A stretch of DNA of 64,000 nt, taken from contig NZ_CP098774.1 of assembly GCF_028473665.1 (NCBI RefSeq), positions 2,852,001 through 2,916,000 of the forward strand. Direction: 5' to 3'. The notes below the pieces were generated by a model, which was not told the origin of the DNA, made no database searches, and worked only from the letters and a program-made list of their open reading frames with translations. Below, in pieces: positions 52,505 to 61,302 of the stretch (position 1 is its first letter; the number at the start of each line of letters is the position of its first letter). The translations under genes were made by a program, and so were the position numbers. The stretch comes from Sphingomonas sp. QA11 (GTDB lineage Bacteria > Pseudomonadota > Alphaproteobacteria > Sphingomonadales > Sphingomonadaceae).

Positions 52505-53455
52505 TCATTCACCCGCTTCTTTTGGGCGGATCGCTGGTTCGGCTGCCTCGACCACGCTGTCGGGCGGCACGTCGCGCCGCAGCCAGACATTGCCGGCGAT
52601 GCGCGAGCGAGCGCCGACCGTGACCGGCCCGAGAAGCACGGCGCCTGCGAAGATCACGACATCGTCCCCGATCGCGGGATGGCGGCGCCTGGTGCCATCG
52701 CCCCCGCTCCCGTCATGCGCCCCGCCCGCTATGGCCGGCTCGCCCCCAAGCGTGACGCCCTGGTAGAGCCTTACCCGGTCGCCGATCCTGGCTGTCTCGC
52801 CGATCACGATTCCCGTGCCATGATCGATGAAGAAGCTTCGCCCGATGGCGGCGCCCGGATGGATATCGATGCCGGTCTCGGCATGCGCGACCTCGGCGAC
52901 GACGCGCGCGACCAGCGGCGCGCCGAGGCGATAGAGCCGGTGCGCGAGCCGGTGATGGATGATGGCCGCGAGCGACGGATAGGACAGCAGCACTTCGTCG
53001 ACGCTGCGCGCGGCGGGGTCATTGGCATATCCCGCCTCGACATCCTCATCGAGCAGGCGCCGGATATCGGGCAGGCTCGCCGCGAAAGCACCGATGATGC
53101 GTTCGACCTCAAGCCCTTCGTCGAGACTGTCGATGCCGGGACGCGCGATGCGAAGCTCGATGGCGATCTGAGCGCCAAGTTGGGAGAGGGTCGATTCGAG
53201 CGTTGCCTCGACCCACGCATTCTCGTTGCCGGCGGTCAGCTCGGGCGGCCCGAGGCGCAACGGGAAAAGTGCCGCGCCCAGTTCCCGCAGGATACGGCGA
53301 AGCGCCTGGCGCGATGGAAACTGGATCCCGCGCTCGGCATGGCGGGCATGGCTGGCGCGCCAGTCGAGACGCGCCTGCCTGAGCCCGTCGACGACGATCC
53401 CAAGCTCGCGGGGAAAGGCGATCGACGCGTCGTTTCCGACAGTGCCGGTCATCAT
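52505..53455 (-). CDS. cysE: Serine O-acetyltransferase (EpsC/SrpH type), copy 2
   Basis: 316 residues with the same two-part layout as copy 1: long helical N terminus, then hexapeptide repeats (GIDIHPGAAIGRSFFIDHGTGIVIGETA, VTLGGEPA, DDVVIFAGAVLLGPVTVG). There is a short extra loop with Gly/Asp (AHDGSGGDGTRRR) in the beta-helix. Provides O-acetylserine for cysteine synthesis. Having two such enzymes under the same kind of box suggests different feedback sensitivity or redundancy. Confidence 0.92.
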   Translation of the reverse strand: MMTGTVGNDASIAFPRELGIVVDGLRQARLDWRASHARHAERGIQFPSRQALRRILRELGAALFPLRLGPPELTAGNENAWVEATLESTLSQLGAQIAIELRIARPGIDSLDEGLEVERIIGAFAASLPDIRRLLDEDVEAGYANDPAARSVDEVLLSYPSLAAIIHHRLAHRLYRLGAPLVARVVAEVAHAETGIDIHPGAAIGRSFFIDHGTGIVIGETARIGDRVRLYQGVTLGGEPAIAGGAHDGSGGDGTRRRHPAIGDDVVIFAGAVLLGPVTVGARSRIAGNVWLRRDVPPDSVVEAAEPAIRPKEAGE

Positions 53456-53607
53456 GCCGCCTGCCCGCTCAGCCTCACGACCCCGCCTGCCCGGTTGGGC
53501 TCCCGGAAGAACGGCCGCGAGATGCGGGCCCGCTCAACCCGGTGTGATTGCTGCTTCGGCATGACGCGACCCATGGTTACGAGCCGCCCTGCCGGCTCAT
53601 CACCATA

Positions 53608-53626
53608 ATCCATCAATCTAGTGGGA
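53608..53626. promoter_or_regulatory. Rrf2-type box H (cysE2 - dipeptidase)
   Basis: ATCCATCAATCTAGTGGGA, about 153 bp upstream of cysE copy 2 and 63 bp after the metQ stop. Confidence 0.65.
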
Positions 53627-53688
53627 ATTAAAGCGAAGAAAAGATATGCCGCGCCCAATGCCGTCTTGCAGCAGCGGTGACGGTCGTT

Positions 53689-54489
53689 TCAGAAAGCCGG
53701 AAGCACCGCTCCCTTGTATTTGTGCTCGATGAATTCCCGGACCAGCGGACTCCTCAGGGCAGCGACAAGTTTCTGCACCTTGGGGTCGGTCCGGGCGCTC
53801 TCCGGACCGACAATGAAATTGACATAGGGGCTGTCCTTGCCCTCGATCGCCAATGCATCGCGGGTCGGGTTGAGCCCGGCGTCGAGCGCATAATTGGTGT
53901 TGATCATGGCGAGATCGACCTGGTCGAGGACGCGGGGCAGAGTCGCCGCTTCAAGCTCGCGGAATTTGAGCTTCTTCGGGTTGGTGACGATGTCCTTCGG
54001 CGTGGCCGAGGCGCTTTTCGGGTCCCGCAACGTGACCAGCCCTGCCTTTGCCAGCAACTGGAGCGCGCGGCCGCTGTTGCTCGGTTCGTTCGGGATGGCG
54101 ACCGTCGCGCCGTCCGGCAGATCGGCCAGCGCCTTCCACTTGCGCGAATAGGCACCGAAAGGCTCGACATGGATTCCGGCGATGGTCACGAGCCTGGTGC
54201 CGTGCGCCTTGTTGAACTCGGCGAGATAGGGTCCGGTCTGGAAATAATTGACCGCGATCCGCCCTTCCGCGACCTGCGTGTTCGGCTGCACATAGTCGTT
54301 GAACACCCGGACATCGAGATTGACCCCCTCCCGAGCGAGCATGGGCTTCACGAAGTCGAGAATCTCGGCGTGCGGCACCGCGGTCGCGGCGACGGTCAAC
54401 GTGTCGGCCGCCCCCTCCCCGCCGGATTTGGCGCCGCAAGCGGCAAGGGCAAGAGAGCCGATCAGGGTAAGCAGGATTCGGCGGTTCAT
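53689..54489 (-). CDS. metQ: MetQ-type methionine/organosulfur ABC transporter binding lipoprotein
   Basis: 266 residues; lipobox LALAAC with the lipid-anchored C18. NlpA/MetQ family features: TVAATAVPHAEILDFVKPML, NYFQTGPYLAEFNKAHGT, VAIPNEPSNSGRALQLL and AMINTNYALDAGLNP. Delivers D/L-methionine or a related compound to MetNI. Last gene of the run sfnG-metN-metI-metQ. Confidence 0.93.
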   Translation of the reverse strand: MNRRILLTLIGSLALAACGAKSGGEGAADTLTVAATAVPHAEILDFVKPMLAREGVNLDVRVFNDYVQPNTQVAEGRIAVNYFQTGPYLAEFNKAHGTRLVTIAGIHVEPFGAYSRKWKALADLPDGATVAIPNEPSNSGRALQLLAKAGLVTLRDPKSASATPKDIVTNPKKLKFRELEAATLPRVLDQVDLAMINTNYALDAGLNPTRDALAIEGKDSPYVNFIVGPESARTDPKVQKLVAALRSPLVREFIEHKYKGAVLPAF

Positions 54490-54503
54490 CGGCGGACCTT
54501 TCG

Positions 54504-55166
54504 TCAGCGGCTGAAATGAAGGACGAGGCGGTCGCCCGCCATCTGGAGAAACTGGACGAGCACCAGGAGCAAGATGACGGTCACGACCATCACGTCCGTC
54601 TGGAAACGCTGATAGCCGAAGCGGATCGCGAGATCGCCCAGTCCTCCCGCGCCGACCACGCCGGCCATGGCGGTGAAGGACACCAGGGCGACAGCAGTGA
54701 CCGTCGCCCCCGCGATGATGCCGGGCAGCGCCTCGGGCAGCAGCGCCCGGAAGACCAGATCGCGGGTCGTCGCGCCCATCGCCTGCACGGCTTCGATGGT
54801 GTTGCGATCGACCTCGCGCAACGCGGTCTCGACCAGGCGCGCGAAGAAGGGCGCGGTGCCGACGACCAGCGGTGGGATTGCGCCGAGCACGCCCAGCGAC
54901 GTGCCGACGAGCAGCATCGTCACCGGAATCATCACGATCAGCAGGATGATGAACGGCACCGAACGCAGCAGGTTGACGAGGAGCGCAAGCACGCCGTTGG
55001 CCGCGCGGTGCGCCCAGGCCTGTCCCGGGCTGGTCAGGAACAGGATGATCCCGAGCGGCAGCCCGAGAAGGATCGTCAGCACCAGCGATCCGCCGAGCAT
55101 TGCCAGCGTATCCAGACAGGCCTGAGCGATCTCGCGCCAGTCGACATTGCCGAGGAATCCGCTCAT
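54504..55166 (-). CDS. metI: MetI-type methionine ABC transporter permease
   Basis: 220 residues, about five membrane segments, and the conserved loop [21 protein letters not shown]. The ATG overlaps the metN stop (ATGA). Forms the channel of the MetNIQ importer. Confidence 0.93.
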   Translation of the reverse strand: MSGFLGNVDWREIAQACLDTLAMLGGSLVLTILLGLPLGIILFLTSPGQAWAHRAANGVLALLVNLLRSVPFIILLIVMIPVTMLLVGTSLGVLGAIPPLVVGTAPFFARLVETALREVDRNTIEAVQAMGATTRDLVFRALLPEALPGIIAGATVTAVALVSFTAMAGVVGAGGLGDLAIRFGYQRFQTDVMVVTVILLLVLVQFLQMAGDRLVLHFSR

Positions 55167-56134
55167 CGAGTCACCTGCCCGTAGCGTTCAAGCGCCGCGA
55201 CCGCTGCTGCGGTATCCCCGCTGATGCCGAGGGTGAGCTGGCTGAAACGCATGTCCTTGAAGTTGCCGATCCGACCGTCGAGGATCGCGAGATCGGTGCC
55301 CGTTTCGCGTGCTGCCCGGGTCAGCACCGGTTCCGACAGGGCATCGCCGCGCAACGTCAGACGAACCACAAGCCCGTCGAAATCGGCATAGCCCCTATCG
55401 ATATTCTCGCCCGCCTCGGCGAGGAGCGCCCGCGTCTCCGGCGCTTCGGGATAGAGGAAAACATCGGCGACGGTCCCGTGTTCGACCACCCGCCCCGCGT
55501 CGAGCACCGCCACCCGGTCGCAGACCTGGCGCACGACATCCATTTCGTGGGTGATCAGGACGATGGTGATGCCTAGCTCGCGATTGAGGTCGGCGATCAG
55601 CGTGAGGATGCTTCGCGTCGTCTCGGGATCGAGCGCGCTGGTCGCCTCGTCGCACAGCAGGATGTCGGGACCTGTCGCAAGCGCCCGGGCGATGCCGACA
55701 CGCTGCTTCTGCCCACCCGAGAGTTGCGCGGGGTATTTGGCGCCATGATCGGAGAGGCCGACGCGATCGAGCAGCGCCGGGACGCGCGTCGCGATGTCTC
55801 CCGGTGCGATGCCTGCGATCCGAAGCGGCAGCGCGACATTGTCGGCCACCGTGCGCGACGACAACAGCCCGAAATTCTGGAAGATCATGCCCACCCGGCG
55901 GCGCAACGCGCGCAGCGGCTCGCCCGCGAGAGTCGCGACATCGACGCCATCCACCTCGACCGAGCCGGCGCTTGGCCGTTCGAGCCCGTTGAGCAGCCGC
56001 ACCAGGGTCGATTTTCCGGCGCCCGAGCGGCCGATGATGCCGAACACCTCGCCCCGCGCAATGTCCAGATCCACACCAGCGAGCGCGGCATGCGCGCCAT
56101 CGAATTCCTTGTGGACACCCTTCAGTCGGATCAT
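55163..56134 (-). CDS. metN: MetN-type methionine ABC transporter ATP-binding protein
   Basis: 323 residues. Walker [10 protein letters not shown], signature [15 protein letters not shown], Walker [13 protein letters not shown], and a C-terminal NIL regulatory domain (about residues 240-320) that in MetN binds methionine for trans-inhibition. ATG overlaps the stop of the SfnG-like gene (ATGA). The complete NIL domain suggests normal feedback control of import. Confidence 0.94.
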   Translation of the reverse strand: MIRLKGVHKEFDGAHAALAGVDLDIARGEVFGIIGRSGAGKSTLVRLLNGLERPSAGSVEVDGVDVATLAGEPLRALRRRVGMIFQNFGLLSSRTVADNVALPLRIAGIAPGDIATRVPALLDRVGLSDHGAKYPAQLSGGQKQRVGIARALATGPDILLCDEATSALDPETTRSILTLIADLNRELGITIVLITHEMDVVRQVCDRVAVLDAGRVVEHGTVADVFLYPEAPETRALLAEAGENIDRGYADFDGLVVRLTLRGDALSEPVLTRAARETGTDLAILDGRIGNFKDMRFSQLTLGISGDTAAAVAALERYGQVTR

Positions 56135-57144
56135 GCGTTGATCACCTGCGCCGCGAACCGCTCCATCTCCTCCTTCTGGGGACTCATCTGCAGCAGCAGC
56201 AGGTCCAGCCCGGCATCCTCATATTCGGCGATGCGTTCCTTCACCTGCTCGGGCGTGCCGACAAGATTTGGCCTGAGGCCGCGGTTGGAGACCGAATATT
56301 CCTGGATCTTCAGTTCACGCTCGAGCTGGGTGCCCGACAGCCACTGGTCGAAATTCGCATAGCCTGCGGGCAGATCCCGCACGTCGGTGATGCGCGCGAG
56401 CTCGCGTTTCGCCTCGGCCTCGCTGTCGCGCACGATCGCATAGGCCGCCATGCCGAAGCTCATCGGCTTGCCGCCGGCATCGGCCCGCCGCGCCCGCATG
56501 TCAGCGATCTTGGGCGCGATCGCCTCGACCGGGTCGCCGTGCATCACATAGGCGTCGCATCGCCCGGCGATCATCGTCTTCGCCGCCTCGCTCTCGCCGC
56601 CGGCATACAGCACTGGCGCATGCACTGGCTTGGGCGAGCAGATCGCCTGATCGGTCTTGTAGAATTGCCCCTCGAAACTGAACCTTTCCGTGCGCCACAG
56701 GCCCCTCACCACATCGAGCCATTCAGCCGTGCGGGCATAGCGGTCGTCATGCTGGTCGAACTGCAGGCCATATTGCTTCGCCTCATCCGCCCACCAGGAG
56801 GAGACGACATTGAGCGACAGCCGGCCGCCCGAGATTCGATCGATGTTCGCCGCGGCCTTGGCGAACAAGGCAGGCTGATGGAAATTGGGCCGCACAGCGA
56901 CCATCAGTTCCTGAGTCCTGGTCACCGCCGCGACCGCAGCGGCAGTCGACCATGCGTCAAGCGCTGGCTCGGTCACCCCCTTGATGTCGTTGAGATTCAG
57001 CTCGGCGATGAGGGTCAGGTCATACCCGATCGCCTCGGCACGGATCGCCAGGTCGCGCGTATAGTCCCAGTTCGCCTCCATGCCCTCATCGGGAACGTTG
57101 CGCAGCCAGCCGCCGAATACCGGCATCCAATAGCCGTACCTCAC
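56131..57144 (-). CDS. LLM flavin monooxygenase, SfnG (dimethylsulfone monooxygenase)-like
   Basis: 337 residues from a GTG at 57142-57144 that overlaps the stop of the ATP-grasp gene (GTGA). Opens with [11 protein letters not shown] (SfnG-type 'YWVP'), then [37 protein letters not shown] and [12 protein letters not shown]. SfnG oxidises dimethyl sulfone to methanesulfinate with FMNH2. Being fused by overlaps to metNIQ suggests the transporter brings in this enzyme's sulfur substrate, or that both serve general methyl-sulfur scavenging. The exact substrate is inferred. Confidence 0.87.
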   Translation of the reverse strand: MRYGYWMPVFGGWLRNVPDEGMEANWDYTRDLAIRAEAIGYDLTLIAELNLNDIKGVTEPALDAWSTAAAVAAVTRTQELMVAVRPNFHQPALFAKAAANIDRISGGRLSLNVVSSWWADEAKQYGLQFDQHDDRYARTAEWLDVVRGLWRTERFSFEGQFYKTDQAICSPKPVHAPVLYAGGESEAAKTMIAGRCDAYVMHGDPVEAIAPKIADMRARRADAGGKPMSFGMAAYAIVRDSEAEAKRELARITDVRDLPAGYANFDQWLSGTQLERELKIQEYSVSNRGLRPNLVGTPEQVKERIAEYEDAGLDLLLLQMSPQKEEMERFAAQVINA

Positions 57145-58058
57145 GCCTTCGCCTCCCGGATCACGCCTTCCAGCCAGTCGGCCAGCCGCTCGTGCGGATC
57201 CCAACCGAGTATGTCGAGCGGGCTGGCGACGAAATTGGACAGCGCATTGATGTCGTAGAAGCGCGGGATTCCATCGCGATCGTCGATCATCACCTCCACG
57301 CCACCGATATCGAGCCCGGCCGCGCCCGCGATACGTTCGGCAGCCGCCACCAGTTCCGCCGGGACCCGGGCCTCGGTGATGGCGATCGCCGGCTTGCCGG
57401 GCGTGGTCAGGCAGACATCCGCGGGGCAGAGATCGAAGCTGCCACCGCCATCGACGTCGATCGCATAGAGAAATTTGCCGCCGAGCGTTTCGATCCGGGT
57501 GATCTTGCCGTCGCGCACCGGCACATATTCCTGGATGAGCAACACCCGGTCGATGCTGTCGGGGACCGACTGGTCAGCGACTGCTTCGGCCAGCGCCTCG
57601 CGGCTGTCGTAGCGGACGATACCGGCACCCGACCCGCCGATGTTCGCCTTGACGACGACGGGAAAGCGCAACCCCTCGCTCGCCGCCGCCAGATCGGCCG
57701 TTCGCCGGACGACTCGTGTCGCGGGGATGGCAAGGCCTAAGGACGAGATCGTCGACAACTGCCGCGCCTTCGACGCATCGACAGCGAGCGTATCGGCGCC
57801 GTTGATCACCCGGGCACCCGAGAATGCCCAATGCGCCATCAGGGCCTGGGCATAGAAGATCGGATGTTCAGGCGAACGCAGGAAGCTCGACATGGCGATG
57901 CGGTTGAACACGACCGGTGCCGGGAGCGTGCGGTCCCCAGGGTCGAAGGCGTGGCCGTCGGCATGGAGCGCGGCGTGGTCGATGCCGCGTCGATCAAGCG
58001 CGGCGAACAGCGGCTGGAACCACGAGGGATGCTCATAGACGATCGCTAGGTCGGTCAT
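57141..58058 (-). CDS. ATP-grasp family ligase of unknown substrate
   Basis: 305 residues from the ATG at 58056-58058. RimK/GshB-like ATP-grasp features: a lysine strand FPVVVKANIGGSGAGIVRY, the QEYVPVRDGKITRIETLGG region, and the metal-binding FYDINALSNFVAS near the C terminus. Such enzymes form peptide or amide bonds between carboxylates and amines using ATP. It is the first gene of the operon with sfnG and metNIQ, so it may conjugate or activate an organosulfur compound, or make a glutathione-like thiol. No named relative recognised. Confidence 0.8.
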   Translation of the reverse strand: MTDLAIVYEHPSWFQPLFAALDRRGIDHAALHADGHAFDPGDRTLPAPVVFNRIAMSSFLRSPEHPIFYAQALMAHWAFSGARVINGADTLAVDASKARQLSTISSLGLAIPATRVVRRTADLAAASEGLRFPVVVKANIGGSGAGIVRYDSREALAEAVADQSVPDSIDRVLLIQEYVPVRDGKITRIETLGGKFLYAIDVDGGGSFDLCPADVCLTTPGKPAIAITEARVPAELVAAAERIAGAAGLDIGGVEVMIDDRDGIPRFYDINALSNFVASPLDILGWDPHERLADWLEGVIREAKA

Positions 58059-58227
58059 TCGGGGCCTTTGTCGGCATGCCCAAGGACCGGCATGCCATCG
58101 AGTTCTTGCCTTCCACCGCCACTCAGGACGGATTCGGGCCAATGTCGTTGAGCGGCGGGATAGCGCGCCGCTCATCGCTATGGGAGAGATTCGCCTTTTC
58201 CGGGCCATAGCTAAAATTGATTTCAAT

Positions 58228-58246
58228 CTCCATCGATGCAGTGGGA
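58228..58246. promoter_or_regulatory. Rrf2-type box I (sulfatase 2 and ATP-grasp-sfnG-metNIQ)
   Basis: CTCCATCGATGCAGTGGGA in the 275-bp divergent gap, 87 bp upstream of the sulfatase ATG and 169 bp upstream of the ATP-grasp ATG. It could control either or both directions. Confidence 0.6.
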
Positions 58247-58333
58247 TATTATCCCGATTTCCTCACGCGCGGCGCCCCACTATCTCTGGCAGACGGGGGA
58301 GACCGCCCCCTGACGCATATAGGAGCTTCGCCA

Positions 58334-59917
58334 ATGAGCGACACACCGAGCCGCCGCGGCGTTCTGCTTGCCGGGAGCGGCGGCGCGTTCGGTCTGTTCA
58401 GCTGGGCCGCAGGCGCGGCGACGCCCCCCGAGCCGCGCAGGCAGTTGACGCTGAAGCGAAGCGCCGGCGCCCGTCCGCGCAACATCCTGGTCGTCCTTAC
58501 TGACGATCATCGCTTCGACGCCATGGGGTTCATGAAGACGCAGAGCTTCGGCGAGACGCCGACGCTCGACCGGCTTGCCCGGGAGGGTGTCCATTTCCGC
58601 AACGCCTTCGTCACGACGGCGCTGTGTTCGCCGTCGCGTGCCTCCATCTTCACCGGGCTTTATGCGCACCAGCACAAGGTGGTCGACAACAACCACCCGA
58701 TTCCGCCCGGCCTGACCTATTATCCCGAATATCTGCAAGCGGCCGGATATGAGACCGCCTTTATCGGCAAATGGCACATGGGCGCCGAGACCGATACGCC
58801 ACAGCCGGGCTTCGACCGCTGGGTAAGCTTCAAGGGACAGGGCAGCTACTGGCCGACCGAAGACGGCCTCAATGTCGACGGCAGGCATGTGCCGCAGCGT
58901 GGCTATATCACCGACGAGCTGACCGATTACGCGCTCGACTGGATCGGCAAGCGCGACCGGAAGCGTCCTTGGATGATGCACCTCGCGCACAAGGCGGTGC
59001 ATTCCGAATTCATCCCGGCGCCGCGCCACGCAGGCCGCTATGCGAAGGAGACGTTCCGCTATCCGGAGACGATGAAGCCCGGAACCCCGGGCCGGCCAAT
59101 GTGGGTGGAGAACCAGCGCAACAGCTGGCATGGCGTCGACTATCCCTATCACGGGACGCTCGACGTCGCCGATTATTACAAGCGCTACATGGAAACGCTG
59201 CTCGCGGTGGACGAGGGCCTGGCCCGGATCATGGACCTGCTCCACCAGCGCGGTGAACTCGACGATACGCTGATCCTCTATATGGGGGACAATGGCTTCC
59301 AGTTCGGCGAGCATGGCCTGATCGACAAGCGCGCCGCTTACGAGGAATCGATGCGCGTGCCGCTGCTTGCGCGATGTCCCGCCTTGTTCGGTCCGGGAAC
59401 CGTCGACCAGGTCGTCGCCAATATCGACGTGGCGCCGACGATGCTCGCGGTGGCAGGGCTTGAGGCGCCAGCCTCGATGGCGGGCGCCAATGCCCTGCCC
59501 CTCGCACAGGGCAGGACGATTCCCTGGCGCACCGAGCTGCTCTACGAATATTATTGGGAGCGCAATTTCCCGCAGACGCCGACCGTCCACGCGCTACGCG
59601 AGGACCGGTATAAATATATGCATTTCCACGGCATCTGGGACATTGACGAGCTTTACGATCTCCAGGCGGACCCCGGCGAGGCCGACAATCTTCTCGCCCG
59701 GCCGGGCCATGAGGCGCTGGCCGAGCGGATGAGCAAGAAGCTCTTCGCCAGGCTGGAGGAATCCGGGGGCATGCAGATCCCGCTCAGCCCGGACTCGGGC
59801 GAGCGCAACGACCTGCGCGACCCCAAGGGGCCGAAGGGCGCCCCCTTCCCGGACAGCTTTCTGCGCCCGCCAGCCGGGAAACTCGCCGCGCTGGCGCAAA
59901 AGCTGCGGCCGGGGTGA
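58334..59917 (+). CDS. Tat-exported type I (formylglycine) sulfatase
   Basis: 527 residues from the ATG at 58334 (AGGAG upstream). Tat-like signal (SRRGVLLAGSGG, then AAGAA), metal-binding ILVVLTDDHRFDAMG, formylglycine motif C98-S-P-S-R102, GKWHMG and MGDNGFQFGEHG. Secreted sulfatase acting on sulfate esters; needs the FGE product (40024-40992) for Cys98 conversion. As formylglycine formation is usually cytosolic before export, a Tat route for the folded enzyme is consistent. Convergent with the next monooxygenase gene (6 bp). Confidence 0.94.
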   Translation: MSDTPSRRGVLLAGSGGAFGLFSWAAGAATPPEPRRQLTLKRSAGARPRNILVVLTDDHRFDAMGFMKTQSFGETPTLDRLAREGVHFRNAFVTTALCSPSRASIFTGLYAHQHKVVDNNHPIPPGLTYYPEYLQAAGYETAFIGKWHMGAETDTPQPGFDRWVSFKGQGSYWPTEDGLNVDGRHVPQRGYITDELTDYALDWIGKRDRKRPWMMHLAHKAVHSEFIPAPRHAGRYAKETFRYPETMKPGTPGRPMWVENQRNSWHGVDYPYHGTLDVADYYKRYMETLLAVDEGLARIMDLLHQRGELDDTLILYMGDNGFQFGEHGLIDKRAAYEESMRVPLLARCPALFGPGTVDQVVANIDVAPTMLAVAGLEAPASMAGANALPLAQGRTIPWRTELLYEYYWERNFPQTPTVHALREDRYKYMHFHGIWDIDELYDLQADPGEADNLLARPGHEALAERMSKKLFARLEESGGMQIPLSPDSGERNDLRDPKGPKGAPFPDSFLRPPAGKLAALAQKLRPG

Positions 59918-59923
59918 AACGCC

Positions 59924-60940
59924 TCACCGCCAACCCAGGGCAGGCGCGACATGAGTCAGAATGGCGTCGAGGACATGGGCATTATAGTCCACGCCAAGCT
60001 GGTTAGGCACGGTGAGCAGCAGCGTGTCAGCCTCGGCGATCGCCTCGTCAGCGCGCAGCTCCTCGATCAGCCGTTCCGGCTCGGCCGCATAGGAGCGTCC
60101 GAACACCGCGCGCATATTGTCGATGATGCCGATCTGGTCGCTGTCGTCGCCGCGGCCGAAATAGGCGCGATCAGTGTCGTTCATCAGCGCGAAGATCGAT
60201 CGCGACACCGAAACGCGCGGCTCCCACTGATGGCCGGCCTCCTTCCAGGCCTCACGATAAAGCCGGATCTGCCTCGCTTGTTGCACATGAAACGGCTCGC
60301 CAGTCTCGTCCGCCTTGAGCGTCGAGCTTTGCAGGTTCATGCCCTGCCGCGCGGCCCACAGCGCCGTCGCGTTCGCCCCCGATCCCCACCAGATCCGCCG
60401 GCGCAAGCCGGCTGAATGAGGCTCAAGCCGCAGCAGTCCCGGCGGATTCGGGAACATCGGTCGCGGGCTGGGCTGGGCGAACCCCTCCCCTTTCAGCAGA
60501 TCGAGAAACACCTCGGCGTGGCGGCGCCCCATATCGGCATCGGTCTCGCCCTCCGCTGGCGCATAGCCGAAATGGCGCCAGCCCTCGATCACCTGCTCCG
60601 GCGAGCCGCGGCTGATCCCGAGTTGCAGCCGGCCGCCGCTGATCAGGTCAGCCGCCCCGGCATCCTCGGCCATGTAGAAGGGATTCTCATAGCGCATGTC
60701 AATCACGCCGGTGCCGATCTCGATCCGGCCGGTCTTCGCGCCGACCGCCGCCAGCAGCGGAAAAGGCGAGGCGAGTTGCTGCGCGAAATGATGGACCCGG
60801 AAATAAGCCCCGTCAGCGCCGAGTTCCTCCGCCGCCACGGCGAGATCGATCGACTGCAGCAGCACGTCGGACGCCGAGCGAGTCGCTGATTGCGTCGACG
60901 CCGACCAATGGCCGAAGGAAAGAAATCCGATCTTCTTCAT
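59924..60940 (-). CDS. LLM-class luciferase-like flavin oxidoreductase
   Basis: 338 residues: bacterial luciferase-like TIM barrel with SIDLAVAAEELGADGAYFRVHHF, TGRIEIGTGVIDMRYENPFYMAEDA and SGGRLQLGISRGSPEQV. More distant from SsuD/SfnG than the other members here; could use FMN or F420 and act on an alkane-sulfur or other hydrophobic substrate. It stands alone between the second sulfatase and the fourth TonB receptor, and no Rrf2-type box was found upstream. Confidence 0.85.
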   Translation of the reverse strand: MKKIGFLSFGHWSASTQSATRSASDVLLQSIDLAVAAEELGADGAYFRVHHFAQQLASPFPLLAAVGAKTGRIEIGTGVIDMRYENPFYMAEDAGAADLISGGRLQLGISRGSPEQVIEGWRHFGYAPAEGETDADMGRRHAEVFLDLLKGEGFAQPSPRPMFPNPPGLLRLEPHSAGLRRRIWWGSGANATALWAARQGMNLQSSTLKADETGEPFHVQQARQIRLYREAWKEAGHQWEPRVSVSRSIFALMNDTDRAYFGRGDDSDQIGIIDNMRAVFGRSYAAEPERLIEELRADEAIAEADTLLLTVPNQLGVDYNAHVLDAILTHVAPALGWR

Positions 60941-61302
60941 ATGATGTTCCTGACGCTGATGTCTGGCGAGAATGCAGTCCGGGCGTGAGCCAGCTTCCCT
61001 GCACAGATAGGTCGCCCATCGGACGAAAGCATCGTCGCGGCGTGGTACGCGTCGCGGAAAAGCTGTGTTTCCCGAAGCGGTGCTTCCCGCATGTTGAACC
61101 GCTGCGATCGAAGCCGTTTCTGACCGCTACCTCGCCCCTGCCGGGCACCAGCCCCCCGCAGTGGATATCCCGGACAGCGCAGGTCTTGTGTCGGAACATT
61201 CCGCGAAACGGGCATGGCAGGATTGACACCCCCGATACGCTTCGATAGCGACACCTCTCATTAAGTAATGATATATCATTATACATTCCGGGGGGAAACG
61301 AT
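60941..61302. other. Intergenic region with promoter-like elements
   Basis: 362 bp between the divergently transcribed flavin oxidoreductase and TonB receptor. TTGACA at 61223-61228 could be a -35 element, but the -10 is poor. Near the receptor there is a perfect palindrome (see 61266-61281). No Rrf2-type box and no gene was recognised. Confidence 0.45.
61266..61281. promoter_or_regulatory. Perfect 16-bp palindrome upstream of the TonB receptor
   Basis: TAATGATATATCATTA is its own reverse complement and lies 22 bp before the proposed TTG start. AT-rich dyads of this form resemble Fur/Zur-family operators. It differs completely from the sulfur-island boxes. Confidence 0.5.

Noticed and set aside
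60941..61302. Rrf2-type sulfur box before the flavin oxidoreductase or TonB receptor
   Set aside because: The gap was read on both strands and no match to the 19-bp consensus was found; the palindrome there is of a different type.
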